Shown here in pieces: positions 1 through 6,852 of a stretch of 6,971 bases of DNA. Position numbers and translations under genes: made by a program. Positions within the stretch are counted from its first letter, which is position 1, and each line of letters opens with the position of its first letter. The notes under the pieces were generated by a model. It worked only from the letters and a program-made list of their open reading frames with translations. It made no database searches and was not told the origin of the DNA. This DNA is from an uncultured Anaerotruncus sp. Lineage in GTDB: Bacteria; Bacillota; Clostridia; Oscillospirales; Ruminococcaceae. The DNA is taken from NCBI GenBank assembly GCA_910586875.1, contig CAJUJI010000144.1, positions 1 to 6,971 of the forward strand, written 5' to 3'.

Positions 1-447
1 ATACAAACATTGATCAATTTTGGATTGACACTCTGTGTTTTTTTTGTTTTTTGTATCATTGACCACATTACATTTACATGGAAATTTCTTCTTTTGATAT
101 ATCCAATCTATTGCATGGTCTTATTCAATGTTGGTGTGGGACTAGTTCTTTCAGCACTTTTTGTCTTTTTTAGGGATATCCAATATCTTTGGTCGGTTTT
201 TATTCAACTTTTGATGTATTTGTCTGCTATCTTTTATACAATCGACAATTATGATCCCATGGTACAAAACCTGTTCCTTCTCAATCCCATCTACCTTTTT
301 GTTCGCTATTTTCGCAAGATTGTCATTGATGCCACTATCCCTAGCGTTTGGTTCCATCTACTGATGGCAGCAGATGTCGTTATTGTCCTGAGCCTTGGCT
401 ACTGGATCTATAAGAAGTATAATACCAAATTTCTGTATTATGTGTAA
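1..447 (+). CDS. ABC-2 type permease, polysaccharide/teichoic acid exporter, C-terminal part (5' end outside window)
   Basis: The reading frame is open from base 1 to a TAA at 445-447, giving about 148 visible residues; the start lies upstream. The protein is very hydrophobic with about four membrane segments. It carries the stretch FFRDIQYLW...LSAIFY followed by LNPIYLFVRYFR, which is typical of the membrane subunit of O-antigen/teichoic acid exporters (Wzm/TagG/RfbA type, ABC2_membrane family). Such permeases pair with an ATPase (Wzt/TagH) to move lipid-linked glycans across the cytoplasmic membrane. The ATPase gene often follows directly, but here a gene-poor stretch and a terminator follow, so the partner must be upstream or elsewhere. 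The gene is strikingly AT-rich: bases 1-60 hold 15 G+C, against 43 in bases 4561-4620 of selA. This suggests a horizontally acquired surface-glycan locus. The family call is firm; the exported substrate is unknown. Confidence 0.85.
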   Translation: MQTLINFGLTLCVFFVFCIIDHITFTWKFLLLIYPIYCMVLFNVGVGLVLSALFVFFRDIQYLWSVFIQLLMYLSAIFYTIDNYDPMVQNLFLLNPIYLFVRYFRKIVIDATIPSVWFHLLMAADVVIVLSLGYWIYKKYNTKFLYYV

Positions 448-625
448 CAGAGAAGATAATAAAAAGATGTTTATCTATTATATGGCTGGAGACTTCAAGG
501 GCATTGGACTCTTGGAAGTACCCAGATCTGTCAAAGGGAATATCCATTATATCTTTGGTAGAAGGCCAAAAGAATATCGGTACTATAATATGGATAGAAG
601 GATTGCTATTGTATGAAAAAGAGAA
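448..625. other. Gene-poor AT-rich stretch with one doubtful small ORF
   Basis: No recognisable gene lies between the permease stop and the terminator. A 49-codon frame runs from an ATG at 467 to a TGA at 614-616 on the plus strand. It is rich in Tyr, Arg and Lys, with only a weak purine stretch (AGAGAAG) about 11 bases before the ATG. I recognise no family in it. It could be a chance frame, a small orphan protein or the eroded tail of a gene from the adjoining surface-glycan region. The low GC matches the permease rather than the genes to the right. Confidence 0.4.
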
Positions 626-661
626 AACCGCCTCAACCAGTATGGTTGAGGCGGTTGTTTT
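626..661. terminator. Bidirectional intrinsic terminator between convergent genes
   Basis: A perfect 14-bp inverted repeat pairs 626-639 (AACCGCCTCAACCA) with 643-656 around a 3-base loop (640-642). On the minus strand the stem is followed by TTCTCTTTTTC, a good U-tract, so it should end the MocA-like transcript. On the plus strand the tail is GTTTTCC, which is weaker but still workable for transcripts coming from the permease side. The minus-strand stop codon TGA (635-633) falls inside this hairpin, so the 3' end of that gene and its terminator are the same DNA. Confidence 0.9.
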
Positions 662-1241
662 CCAGTGACATAAGATCCGAAGCGCGGTCGATATCAGCAA
701 GCTCCCAAGGATTTTTGACCTCAACCAGCTGCAAACGTGTGGGATATCGCGCAATAACAGCGTTTCCCGACTGATGGGGCTGCAAAGCTGCTAACTCCGA
801 AAATAGTGCAGCAGGAAACAAGACAGGATTTCCGCGTTGCCCCTGCCAGCTCACAGCTACTATTGCATGAGGGTTTGCGTGAAACGCAGCAACCATCCGC
901 AGGATTGTTTGCGGGTGCAGCAGTGGTTGGTCGCAGACCGAAAATAGACAGCCTTCTAAGCCATCCGGCAACGATAAAATTCCGCGTTGGATGCTCTGGG
1001 AGAGGGTGCTTTCTGCACAGGTCAGCCTTGTGACGGAGAAACCATGTTGTATAGCACTTTTGGCGACCTGTGAATAACGGGTTACAACGGTGGTATGTTG
1101 GAAGCATTCACAAGGAAAGCTGCTGAATATTGTTTCTATAAGCGGCTGGCCTCGAAAGGTTGCCAGTAGCTTGTTAGATCCAAAACGAGTGGAATGGCCG
1201 GCTGCAAGAAAAATACATGCAAGCCTTGGAGTGCTGTTCAA
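633..1241 (-). CDS. mocA: MobA/MocA-like molybdenum cofactor nucleotidyltransferase
   Basis: The 202-residue protein has the MobA-like NTP-transferase fold signature LAAGHSTRFGSNK at residues 12-24 (nucleotide-binding loop). It also has SVCDQPLL at 101-108, with D104 as the likely metal-binding Asp, RGNPVLF at 136-142, and a C-terminal NPWELADID at 177-185. This pattern fits the MocA/YgfJ group (about 190-200 residues). MocA transfers CMP to molybdopterin to make the cytosine-dinucleotide cofactor of xanthine dehydrogenase-type hydroxylases. MobA (GMP transfer) and other sugar/nucleotide transferases share the fold, so the substrate is inferred. The start is TTG at 1241-1239, eight bases after AGGGAGG; the next Met is residue 116, beyond the nucleotide-binding loop, so TTG is required. 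The gene lies 90 bases downstream of the M23 peptidase gene on the same strand and may be co-transcribed with it. Residues 196-202 and the stop are encoded within the terminator hairpin. Nearby selenium genes hint at a role with selenium-dependent molybdenum hydroxylases. Confidence 0.77.
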   Translation of the reverse strand: MNSTPRLACIFLAAGHSTRFGSNKLLATFRGQPLIETIFSSFPCECFQHTTVVTRYSQVAKSAIQHGFSVTRLTCAESTLSQSIQRGILSLPDGLEGCLFSVCDQPLLHPQTILRMVAAFHANPHAIVAVSWQGQRGNPVLFPAALFSELAALQPHQSGNAVIARYPTRLQLVEVKNPWELADIDRASDLMSLENNRLNHTG

Positions 1242-1249
1242 AAGCGCTT

Positions 1250-1256
1250 CCTCCCT
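1250..1256 (-). promoter_or_regulatory. Ribosome binding site fixing the TTG start of the MocA-like gene
   Basis: Read on the minus strand the site is AGGGAGG, followed by an 8-base spacer (AAGCGCTT) and TTG at 1241-1239. Strength and spacing support the non-ATG start. The 90-base gap upstream (1242-1331) shows no strong hairpin and no convincing -35/-10 pair, so the gene may depend on read-through from the peptidase gene. Confidence 0.75.
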
Positions 1257-1331
1257 TTTGACAGGCGGATTTTGTCGCAGAGCTGTTGGCGCGGACTTCT
1301 GGTTACATTGTGTATAAAATATAGCGGGAAT

Positions 1332-2336
1332 TTAAATAAAAGCAGCGGTTCCGTCAATGGCAGTCTGTGGGTTGATGAAAATATTATTGACCAGCAAGGA
1401 ATAATGCAGATGCGGTCCTGTAGAATAGCCGGTGGAGCCAACCTTTCCAACGGGATCACCGCGCTTGACGACAGCGCCAGCCTGCGTATCCAGGGAATCC
1501 ATATGGTAGTAAAAGCTTTTCAGTCCAAATCCATGATCGATCACAACGGTATTTCCAGTTAGCTGAAGAAAATCTGCAAACAGAATAACGCCATGATTCG
1601 TGGCATATACCTGTGTTCCAGCTTTCGCTGCATAATCGGTGCCGCTGTGCCGGCTAGCAACTTTGGACCCATTGGTATAACGAATTGCGCCATATTCAGT
1701 GGTGATTTCTGAGTAGCTCTCTACTGGCTGTAAAAATGTGCCTTCCCAATATTTTTCCGGTGTGGAAATCGCCTTTAGTGGCTCTATTTTTTGCTCCCAT
1801 TCCCAGTTCGCCTGTGCGCTGAGGGCTGTTTCCTCCTCGGTAGCAGAATCCATCGTGAGCTGTTGCACCTGGAAAGAGCGCTCCTGTACCACGATTTCAA
1901 ACCGCCAGGTTTGCGCTGCGGCCGAAACGGTCAATTGATAGTTCCCAACCGGAGTGGTATAGGCGATTGGCAGTAGCGCGCTCATTCCATCCCCATCCAG
2001 GAAAAATTTTGGTTGGTGTGGCAGCGTTGTTTGAGCGGTGACCCCTTCGCTGACAGCGCTAGCATGGATGAACAACGCCTCTCCCAGCGGCGCCGATTGA
2101 CTGGAGAGTGTGACCTGTGGCGTAGCAGGCTCGATCTGGGACTCAGGCGCAGAGCTGCTTTCGAGTGTGCTTTCAGACTCGGCTTTAGAAAGCAGTTGTG
2201 CAGGCTCCGGTTCGCTGGATATGGTATGATGAATTTCTGCGGTGGAGGATACCAGATTGATCGGCTCACGAGCTGGAGCGCTGTTGCATCCGGCAAGAGC
2301 CAGAGCCAGTAAAATTGCGAAAGATTTCTGATACAA
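1332..2336 (-). CDS. M23 family zinc metallopeptidase, membrane-anchored lipoprotein
   Basis: The 334-residue protein begins with a short lipoprotein signal (residues 1-16) ending in the lipobox LAGC, with Cys17 as the lipidation site, so it should sit on the outer face of the membrane. A Ser/Glu/Pro-rich linker follows (about 30-72), then a beta-rich Ig-like segment (about 73-162), then a C-terminal M23 (LytM-type) peptidase domain (about 205-325). The zinc and catalytic residues appear intact: H230 and D234 in HSGTD, H278 in YYHMD, and H309 and H311 in GPHLHYS. M23 enzymes cut peptide cross-links of peptidoglycan or act as regulators of cell-wall hydrolases. With a complete active site this copy is probably catalytic, though its exact bond is not readable. 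The start is TTG at 2336-2334 with AAAGGAG upstream; the next Met (118) would remove the signal peptide. The gene is divergent from the selenium operon and leads into the MocA-like gene. Confidence 0.9.
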   Translation of the reverse strand: MYQKSFAILLALALAGCNSAPAREPINLVSSTAEIHHTISSEPEPAQLLSKAESESTLESSSAPESQIEPATPQVTLSSQSAPLGEALFIHASAVSEGVTAQTTLPHQPKFFLDGDGMSALLPIAYTTPVGNYQLTVSAAAQTWRFEIVVQERSFQVQQLTMDSATEEETALSAQANWEWEQKIEPLKAISTPEKYWEGTFLQPVESYSEITTEYGAIRYTNGSKVASRHSGTDYAAKAGTQVYATNHGVILFADFLQLTGNTVVIDHGFGLKSFYYHMDSLDTQAGAVVKRGDPVGKVGSTGYSTGPHLHYSLLVNNIFINPQTAIDGTAAFI

Positions 2337-2343
2337 AAAACCA

Positions 2344-2350
2344 CTCCTTT
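2344..2350 (-). promoter_or_regulatory. Ribosome binding site fixing the TTG start of the M23 lipoprotein gene
   Basis: On the minus strand AAAGGAG is followed by seven bases (TGGTTTT) and TTG at 2336-2334. The start gives a proper lipoprotein signal peptide, so the site and the protein agree. A TATCCT at 2364-2359 could be a -10 box, but I found no convincing -35 element at the right distance. Confidence 0.75.
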
Positions 2351-2396
2351 TCTTTTTTAGGATAGCAGAAAGATTTGAATAGAATATGAAGGGACA

Positions 2397-2425
2397 TCGA
2401 CAGAACGAAAAAAATGAGGTATACT
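2397..2425 (+). promoter_or_regulatory. Sigma-70 type promoter of the selenocysteine operon
   Basis: TCGACA (2397-2402, one mismatch to TTGACA), a 17-base spacer, and TATACT (2420-2425, one mismatch to TATAAT) form a good housekeeping promoter. Transcription would start near 2432, leaving a leader of about 20 bases before the first gene, too short for a riboswitch. I see no other candidate before selA, selB or selC, whose junctions are only a few bases. This single promoter probably drives all four genes. Confidence 0.65.
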
Positions 2426-2441
2426 ATTAAATACAACAAGA

Positions 2442-2448
2442 AAGGTGG
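2442..2448 (+). promoter_or_regulatory. Ribosome binding site deciding the start of the cysteine desulfurase gene
   Basis: AAGGTGG lies five bases before the ATG at 2454. An in-frame GTG at 2445 falls inside this site and cannot use it, so 2454 is the preferred start. The resulting N-terminus, MERIYLDNAATT, matches the usual start of the family. Confidence 0.7.
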
Positions 2449-2453
2449 CATTT

Positions 2454-3620
2454 ATGGAGCGAATTTATTTAGACAATGCGGCGACCACCTTTCCCAAACC
2501 ACCACAGGTCGCGCAGCAGATGTTTCATTATATGACGCAGATAGGGTGCAATATTAACCGCGGCGGTTATGAACAAGCTTATCATGCGGCAGAGGTGGTG
2601 CTGGACACCCGCGAAAAACTGGGCAGACTGTTTCATTTTGAGCCCGCTAGTCATGTGATTTTTACTGCCAATGTGACAACCGCACTGAATATGCTGCTGA
2701 AGGGATTGTTGCGGCAAGGGGACCATCTATTGGTAAGTGCGATGGAGCATCACGCGGTTATGCGGCCACTTGCACAGCTGGCGGAAAATGGGATAGCTTT
2801 CGACCGGATTCCGGCAAATCAACGGGGCCAATTGCCACAACGAACACTGATCCCACTTTTGGAGTCGTTGCTTCGTCCGAATACAAAGGCGATTGTAATG
2901 ACCCATGCGTCAAATGTTTGTGGCACCTTGTTGCCGATAGCGCAGGTGGGGCACTTCTGTCGCGCACATGATCTTTTGTTTATCGTTGACGCGGCACAGA
3001 CCGCAGGAATTGAGCCGATTGATATGCAGCAGATGCAGATTGATGGATTAGCCTTTACCGGACACAAAAGCTTGTATGGGCCGCAGGGGATCGGCGGTTT
3101 TCTGCTTGGAGACCGTCTGGCGGACCGGTTAGCCCCATTGCTGACCGGTGGAACAGGGAGTTTTTCTCATTTGGAGCAGGCACCAAGGTCACTGCCCGAC
3201 CGTTTTGAGGCGGGAACATTGAACCTGCCGGGCATTTACGGATTAAATGCGGCGCTGCATTGGTTGGAGGAGCAGGGGATTGCGGCAATCCGCGAAAGGG
3301 AGCGCCGGTTGAGCGCTTATTTTTTGGAACAGCTACAAGCGTTTCCGGAGGTGCGGATTCTGGGTACTGCGGACCCCACATGTTCAACAGCGGTTATCTC
3401 GCTTGATTTTCTAAAGCTAGATCATGCAGAGGTAGCGTTCCGGCTGGACCATGAGTATGGAATCATGACCCGATGCGGGTTGCACTGTGCGCCAAATGCC
3501 CATAAAATACTTGGCACGTATCCCAAAGGAACTGTGCGGTTTTCGTTTGGAGCATTTAACACCCCACAGGAAATTGACCGGACCATCGCGGCACTTTGGC
3601 AGCTTATGAAGGAGGGGTGA
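2454..3620 (+). CDS. Class V aminotransferase, cysteine desulfurase / selenocysteine lyase-like
   Basis: The 388-residue PLP enzyme opens with the NifS/Csd signature IYLDNAATTFPKP (4-16). The cofactor pocket includes EHH (98-100, His over the PLP ring), VDAAQ (178-182, D179 bound to the pyridine N), and TGHKSLYGPQG (202-212) with K205 as the PLP-binding lysine. The C-terminal RCGLHCAP (340-347) supplies the catalytic cysteine, most likely C345 by comparison with SufS HHCA. Cysteine desulfurases take sulfur from L-cysteine, forming alanine and an enzyme persulfide; relatives release selenium from selenocysteine. The sequence resembles the EF2568-like cysteine desulfurase group, members of which sit beside selenium genes in several Firmicutes. 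Being first in an operon with selA, selB and selC, only 2 bases before selA, suggests a role in delivering selenium for selenophosphate synthesis; that role is inferred. General sulfur transfer is the alternative. Confidence 0.88.
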   Translation: MERIYLDNAATTFPKPPQVAQQMFHYMTQIGCNINRGGYEQAYHAAEVVLDTREKLGRLFHFEPASHVIFTANVTTALNMLLKGLLRQGDHLLVSAMEHHAVMRPLAQLAENGIAFDRIPANQRGQLPQRTLIPLLESLLRPNTKAIVMTHASNVCGTLLPIAQVGHFCRAHDLLFIVDAAQTAGIEPIDMQQMQIDGLAFTGHKSLYGPQGIGGFLLGDRLADRLAPLLTGGTGSFSHLEQAPRSLPDRFEAGTLNLPGIYGLNAALHWLEEQGIAAIRERERRLSAYFLEQLQAFPEVRILGTADPTCSTAVISLDFLKLDHAEVAFRLDHEYGIMTRCGLHCAPNAHKILGTYPKGTVRFSFGAFNTPQEIDRTIAALWQLMKEG

Positions 3621-3622
3621 GG

Positions 3623-5008
3623 ATGCAGCAGCTCTTGCGGCAGATTCCACAGGTAGATGAGCTATTGCGGATGCCGGCGTTGATGCAGGCTGCGCGACGG
3701 CAAGGGCATACGCCGATCGTGAATGCTGTGCGCGCTGAGCTAGAAGCTCTGCGGGAGGCCATCCGACATGGCGAGCTTGAACAGGTGCCATCCTCAGCGC
3801 AACTTTGTCAGGAGGTGTTAGCGCGGTTAGAGTGTGAAAGGGGATACCACCTGCAAAAGGTTATCAATGCGTCTGGCATAGCACTGTATACAAACCTAGG
3901 GCGCGCACCGCTGGCAAAAGAGGCATTGCAAGCAATACAACAGGTCGCTGGTGGATACAGTAATTTGGAATATCAGCTAACCGAAGGGGCACGCGGCAGC
4001 CGCAATGGTTTTGTGGAGCCGCTGCTTTGCAGGTTATGCGGCTGCGAGGCAGCGCTTGCGGTCAACAACAATGCGGCGGCATTGCTGCTGGCATTGGCAG
4101 CGCTCGCCAGTGGTCGGGAAACGCTGATTTCTCGCGGAGAGCTGGTAGAGATTGGGGATCACTTTCGGGTGCCAGATATTGCAGCGCAAAGCGGAACACG
4201 TCTAATAGAGGTTGGCAGTACCAATAAGACCCATCTGCGGGACTATGCGCAGGCGATAGGAGAGCAAACTGGTGTGCTGCTCAAGGTGCACACCAGCAAT
4301 TTTCGGATGATTGGCTTTACAGAAAGTGTGCCGGTTGCGCAGCTTGTGCGATTGGGGCAGGAGCAGCGTCTGCCAGTGGTGGCCGATTTGGGAAGTGGTG
4401 CGCTGCTAGAGGCGGAGTACTACCCATTTGAGGAGGAACCGACGGTGCCGCAGACCTTACGGGACGGCGCAGATGTGGTGTGTTTCAGCGCAGACAAGCT
4501 GTTGGGTGGTCCGCAGGCAGGGATTCTGTTGGGAAAGCGAGCGCTGATTGAGCAGATGCGCCGCCATCCGCTGGCGCGGGCGCTACGGCTGGATAAGCTG
4601 TCGCTGGCGGCGTTGGAAGCGACTCTACAGCTTTATTTGGATTCTGAACATGCGTTAAAGTCGGTGCCGGTTTTGCAGTCAATCTGTGCAAAAAAGGAAG
4701 CATTGGAGCAGAAGGCGCAGCAGTTGGCATCGCTGATTCGAGAGAGAACACCGCAGCAGGTACAGCTGGAGATCCTGCCGGCTTGCCGGCCGGTAGGCGG
4801 CGGCGCAGCGCCGGGACAGTGGCTGGAGGGATACACAATTGCGCTTTCCAGCCCAAGCCGGACAGCCGCACAGATGGAAGCAGCACTGCGCGCAGCACCA
4901 GTGCCGGTAATCGCCTATATTAGGGAGGAACGGCTGCTATTGGACGTTGCAACAATCGCGCAAGAGGAGTTTTTATTGCTTGCACAGGAGGTCGCACAGG
5001 TGGTATGA
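3623..5008 (+). CDS. selA: L-seryl-tRNA(Sec) selenium transferase
   Basis: SelA is a PLP enzyme that converts Ser-tRNA(Sec) to Sec-tRNA(Sec) using selenophosphate. The 461 residues match the usual bacterial length (about 460). The N-terminal tRNA-binding region contains LLRQIPQVDELL (4-15). Then come VINASGIALYTNLGRAPL (80-97), NNNAAA (148-153), ISRGELVEIGDHFRVPDI (169-186), EVGSTNKTHLRDY (196-208), KVHTSNFRMIGFTESV (221-236), and SADKLLGGPQAG (289-300) with K292 as the PLP lysine. PVGGGAAPG near the C-terminus is also typical. The ATG at 3623 lies seven bases after AAGGAGG (3609-3615), a site inside the end of the preceding gene. A TTG at 3596 is in frame but lies upstream of that site, so I reject it. 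The stop TGA overlaps the selB start as ATGA, which implies coupled translation. Confidence 0.97.
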   Translation: MQQLLRQIPQVDELLRMPALMQAARRQGHTPIVNAVRAELEALREAIRHGELEQVPSSAQLCQEVLARLECERGYHLQKVINASGIALYTNLGRAPLAKEALQAIQQVAGGYSNLEYQLTEGARGSRNGFVEPLLCRLCGCEAALAVNNNAAALLLALAALASGRETLISRGELVEIGDHFRVPDIAAQSGTRLIEVGSTNKTHLRDYAQAIGEQTGVLLKVHTSNFRMIGFTESVPVAQLVRLGQEQRLPVVADLGSGALLEAEYYPFEEEPTVPQTLRDGADVVCFSADKLLGGPQAGILLGKRALIEQMRRHPLARALRLDKLSLAALEATLQLYLDSEHALKSVPVLQSICAKKEALEQKAQQLASLIRERTPQQVQLEILPACRPVGGGAAPGQWLEGYTIALSSPSRTAAQMEAALRAAPVPVIAYIREERLLLDVATIAQEEFLLLAQEVAQVV

Positions 5009-6849
5009 AACGGTTGCTGGTGGGAACAGCTGGTCATGTGGATCACGGAAAAACGCAGCTGTTATATGCGCTGACCGGTGTTGACACCGACCGTCTTCCG
5101 GAGGAGAAGCGGCGCGGTGTTACCATCGATTTGGGGTTTGCGCAGATGACCCTTGCAGAGCTGTGCATTGATTTTATCGATGTGCCAGGCCATGCACATT
5201 ACATCAAAAATATGTTGGCAGGTGCGGGGGCGTTGGACCTTGTGCTGATGGTGGTCGCGGCTGATGAGGGGATTATGCCACAGACGCAGGAGCATCTGCA
5301 AATTTTATCGCTGTTGGGAACACAGCGCGGCGTCATTGTGCTGACCAAATGCGATTTGGTAGAGCAACCGCTGCGGCAGCTTGCTATTCAGGAGGTGCGG
5401 GAAGCGTTTGCAGGCAGCTTTTTAGAGACCGCCCCGTTGGTATGCGTTTGTACGAAAAGCGGGGAGGGGCTAGAGCGGCTGAGAGAGCTGCTTAGGCAAT
5501 CGGAACCGATCCAGCGCCCGATAAAAGCGCCGTTTCGGATGCTGCTTGATCGGGTGTTTGTCAAAACAGGTCAAGGCGTGATTGCAACAGGGGTGATAAC
5601 CGAGGGCAGTGTTTGTCAGGGAGATACAGTTTGTGCGCTGCCAAAAGGAGATATGGTGCGGGTGCGCGGGTTACAAAGCGGTGGTAAACCGGCTCAAGCG
5701 CTATTCGCAGGCAGCAGAGCGGCGGTCAATCTAGCGGGTGTGCAGGTTTCTGCGCTCACCCGTGGGATGGTGCTGGCACAGCCGGAATCGGTTGTCTGTA
5801 CCAGGCGGATCGATGTTCGTCTTTCGGTGTTGGCAGGAGCGCAGCATCCGGTTTTGCACAACAGCCGGTTACATCTGGCGGTTGGCACAGCATCGGTGGT
5901 TTGCCGAGTTGCGCTGCCAAAACAAGGTGCACTCCTGCCAGGACAGAAGTGCTTTGCTCAGCTGCGTCTGGAGCAGCCGGTAGCGGTGCGCCGGTACGAC
6001 CGGTTTGTAGTACGGTTTTATTCGCCGCTTGAGACGGTTGGCGGTGGAGTGATTCTCGAACCCGAGCCGGTGCAACGCCGCATTGGCGAACGAGAGCAGG
6101 AGCGGTTGCTGCTTTATGAAACCGGCTCGGTACAGGAGCAGTTGAACTTTGAAGCAACCCAGCACCTGCTCACCCGCGCACAAGCGCGTAAGCGGTTTGC
6201 GTACTTGTCGGAAATGGAGTTTGCTACAGCATGGGAACAACTGGTACAGGCGGGGGAGTACGCCCTGCCACAAGAGGCGGTTGAGCAACGGAGAAGGGCG
6301 CTGCAAGCGCAGTTGAAAAGCTTTCATGCAGCACATCCGCTTGCGCAGGGGATGCCAGTGGCCTCACTATATGGGCGGTATCCCGAGCCGCTTTTGCGAA
6401 TCTGGATAGCGGACGGCTCAATCAAAAAGACCGGCCCGTTTGTCTCGTTGGCAGATTTTTCGATTACAGAGACCATTGTATATGCCGAGTATGCAGCGCG
6501 AATTTTACAGGTCTATCAGGAGGCAGGACGGCTTCCATTATCCAGTGAGCAGCTTTCGCAGAAGGCGGGCATTTCGCAGGAACAAATCATGCAAATGCTG
6601 CCATTGTTGGAAGCGCAAGGAGTGCTGGTCTGCCTGGGATCGGCATGGATTTTAGCAGAGGTGTTTGCTGCTGCAAAGCAGGAGGTGCGCGCGTCAATCG
6701 AACGCGATGGAGACATCACATTGGCGCAGCTACGGGACATGTTGGGGATTTCTCGCAAATATGCACAGCTTCTATTGGAGACGATGGACCAACAGCAATT
6801 TACAAAAAGGCTGGGTGACCGGCACATTCTTTGGGAAAAGTCAGATTGA
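5005..6849 (+). CDS. selB: Selenocysteine-specific translation elongation factor SelB
   Basis: SelB is a GTPase that replaces EF-Tu for Sec-tRNA(Sec) and binds the SECIS hairpin behind UGA codons. The GTPase domain shows G1 GTAGHVDHGKT (7-17), G2 RRGVTIDLGFA (36-46), G3 DVPGH (59-63), G4 TKCD (114-117) and G5-like TKSGEG (150-155). Beta-barrel domains II and III follow (about 175-355). The C-terminal half (about 360-614) should hold the winged-helix repeats; the last keeps the RNA-binding pattern around LGISRKYAQLLLE (580-592) and FTKRLGDRHIL (599-609). The length of 614 residues is typical of bacterial SelB, so the protein looks complete. The start overlaps the selA stop by four bases. An AGGAGG at 4986-4991 lies 13 bases upstream, a long spacing, and an AGGTGG almost touches the ATG, so translational coupling probably helps initiation. 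The TGA stop is three bases before the tRNA-Sec. Confidence 0.97.
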   Translation: MKRLLVGTAGHVDHGKTQLLYALTGVDTDRLPEEKRRGVTIDLGFAQMTLAELCIDFIDVPGHAHYIKNMLAGAGALDLVLMVVAADEGIMPQTQEHLQILSLLGTQRGVIVLTKCDLVEQPLRQLAIQEVREAFAGSFLETAPLVCVCTKSGEGLERLRELLRQSEPIQRPIKAPFRMLLDRVFVKTGQGVIATGVITEGSVCQGDTVCALPKGDMVRVRGLQSGGKPAQALFAGSRAAVNLAGVQVSALTRGMVLAQPESVVCTRRIDVRLSVLAGAQHPVLHNSRLHLAVGTASVVCRVALPKQGALLPGQKCFAQLRLEQPVAVRRYDRFVVRFYSPLETVGGGVILEPEPVQRRIGEREQERLLLYETGSVQEQLNFEATQHLLTRAQARKRFAYLSEMEFATAWEQLVQAGEYALPQEAVEQRRRALQAQLKSFHAAHPLAQGMPVASLYGRYPEPLLRIWIADGSIKKTGPFVSLADFSITETIVYAEYAARILQVYQEAGRLPLSSEQLSQKAGISQEQIMQMLPLLEAQGVLVCLGSAWILAEVFAAAKQEVRASIERDGDITLAQLRDMLGISRKYAQLLLETMDQQQFTKRLGDRHILWEKSD

Positions 6850-6852
6850 TAT

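Noticed and set aside
606..638. The MocA-like gene ends in TGA within a hairpin, raising a possible Sec codon with SECIS.
   Set aside because: The TGA lies inside the 3' arm of a terminator followed by a T-tract, not ahead of a SECIS-type stem, and read-through gives only a short hydrophobic tail.
380..754. A 124-codon minus-strand frame across the terminator and both convergent gene ends.
   Set aside because: It runs through the terminator stem, overlaps the permease and MocA-like genes in other frames, and shows no recognisable domain.
2445..2453. GTG at 2445 as an earlier start of the desulfurase gene.
   Set aside because: It overlaps the AAGGTGG ribosome site that serves the ATG at 2454, and the extra three residues are not part of the family N-terminus.
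3596..3622. TTG at 3596 as an earlier start of selA.
   Set aside because: It precedes the AAGGAGG at 3609-3615, which is well placed for the ATG at 3623, and it would overlap the end of the desulfurase gene.
3618..3655. TGA at the end of the desulfurase gene as a possible selenocysteine codon.
   Set aside because: Read-through adds only about 11 residues before a TAG. The family normally ends here, and selA starts 2 bases later with its own ribosome site.
4772..4815. GC-rich palindromic run within selA (CCGGC and GGCGC repeats).
   Set aside because: It encodes the conserved PVGGGAAPG region of SelA, so the repeats are explained by Gly/Ala/Pro codons in a GC-rich gene.
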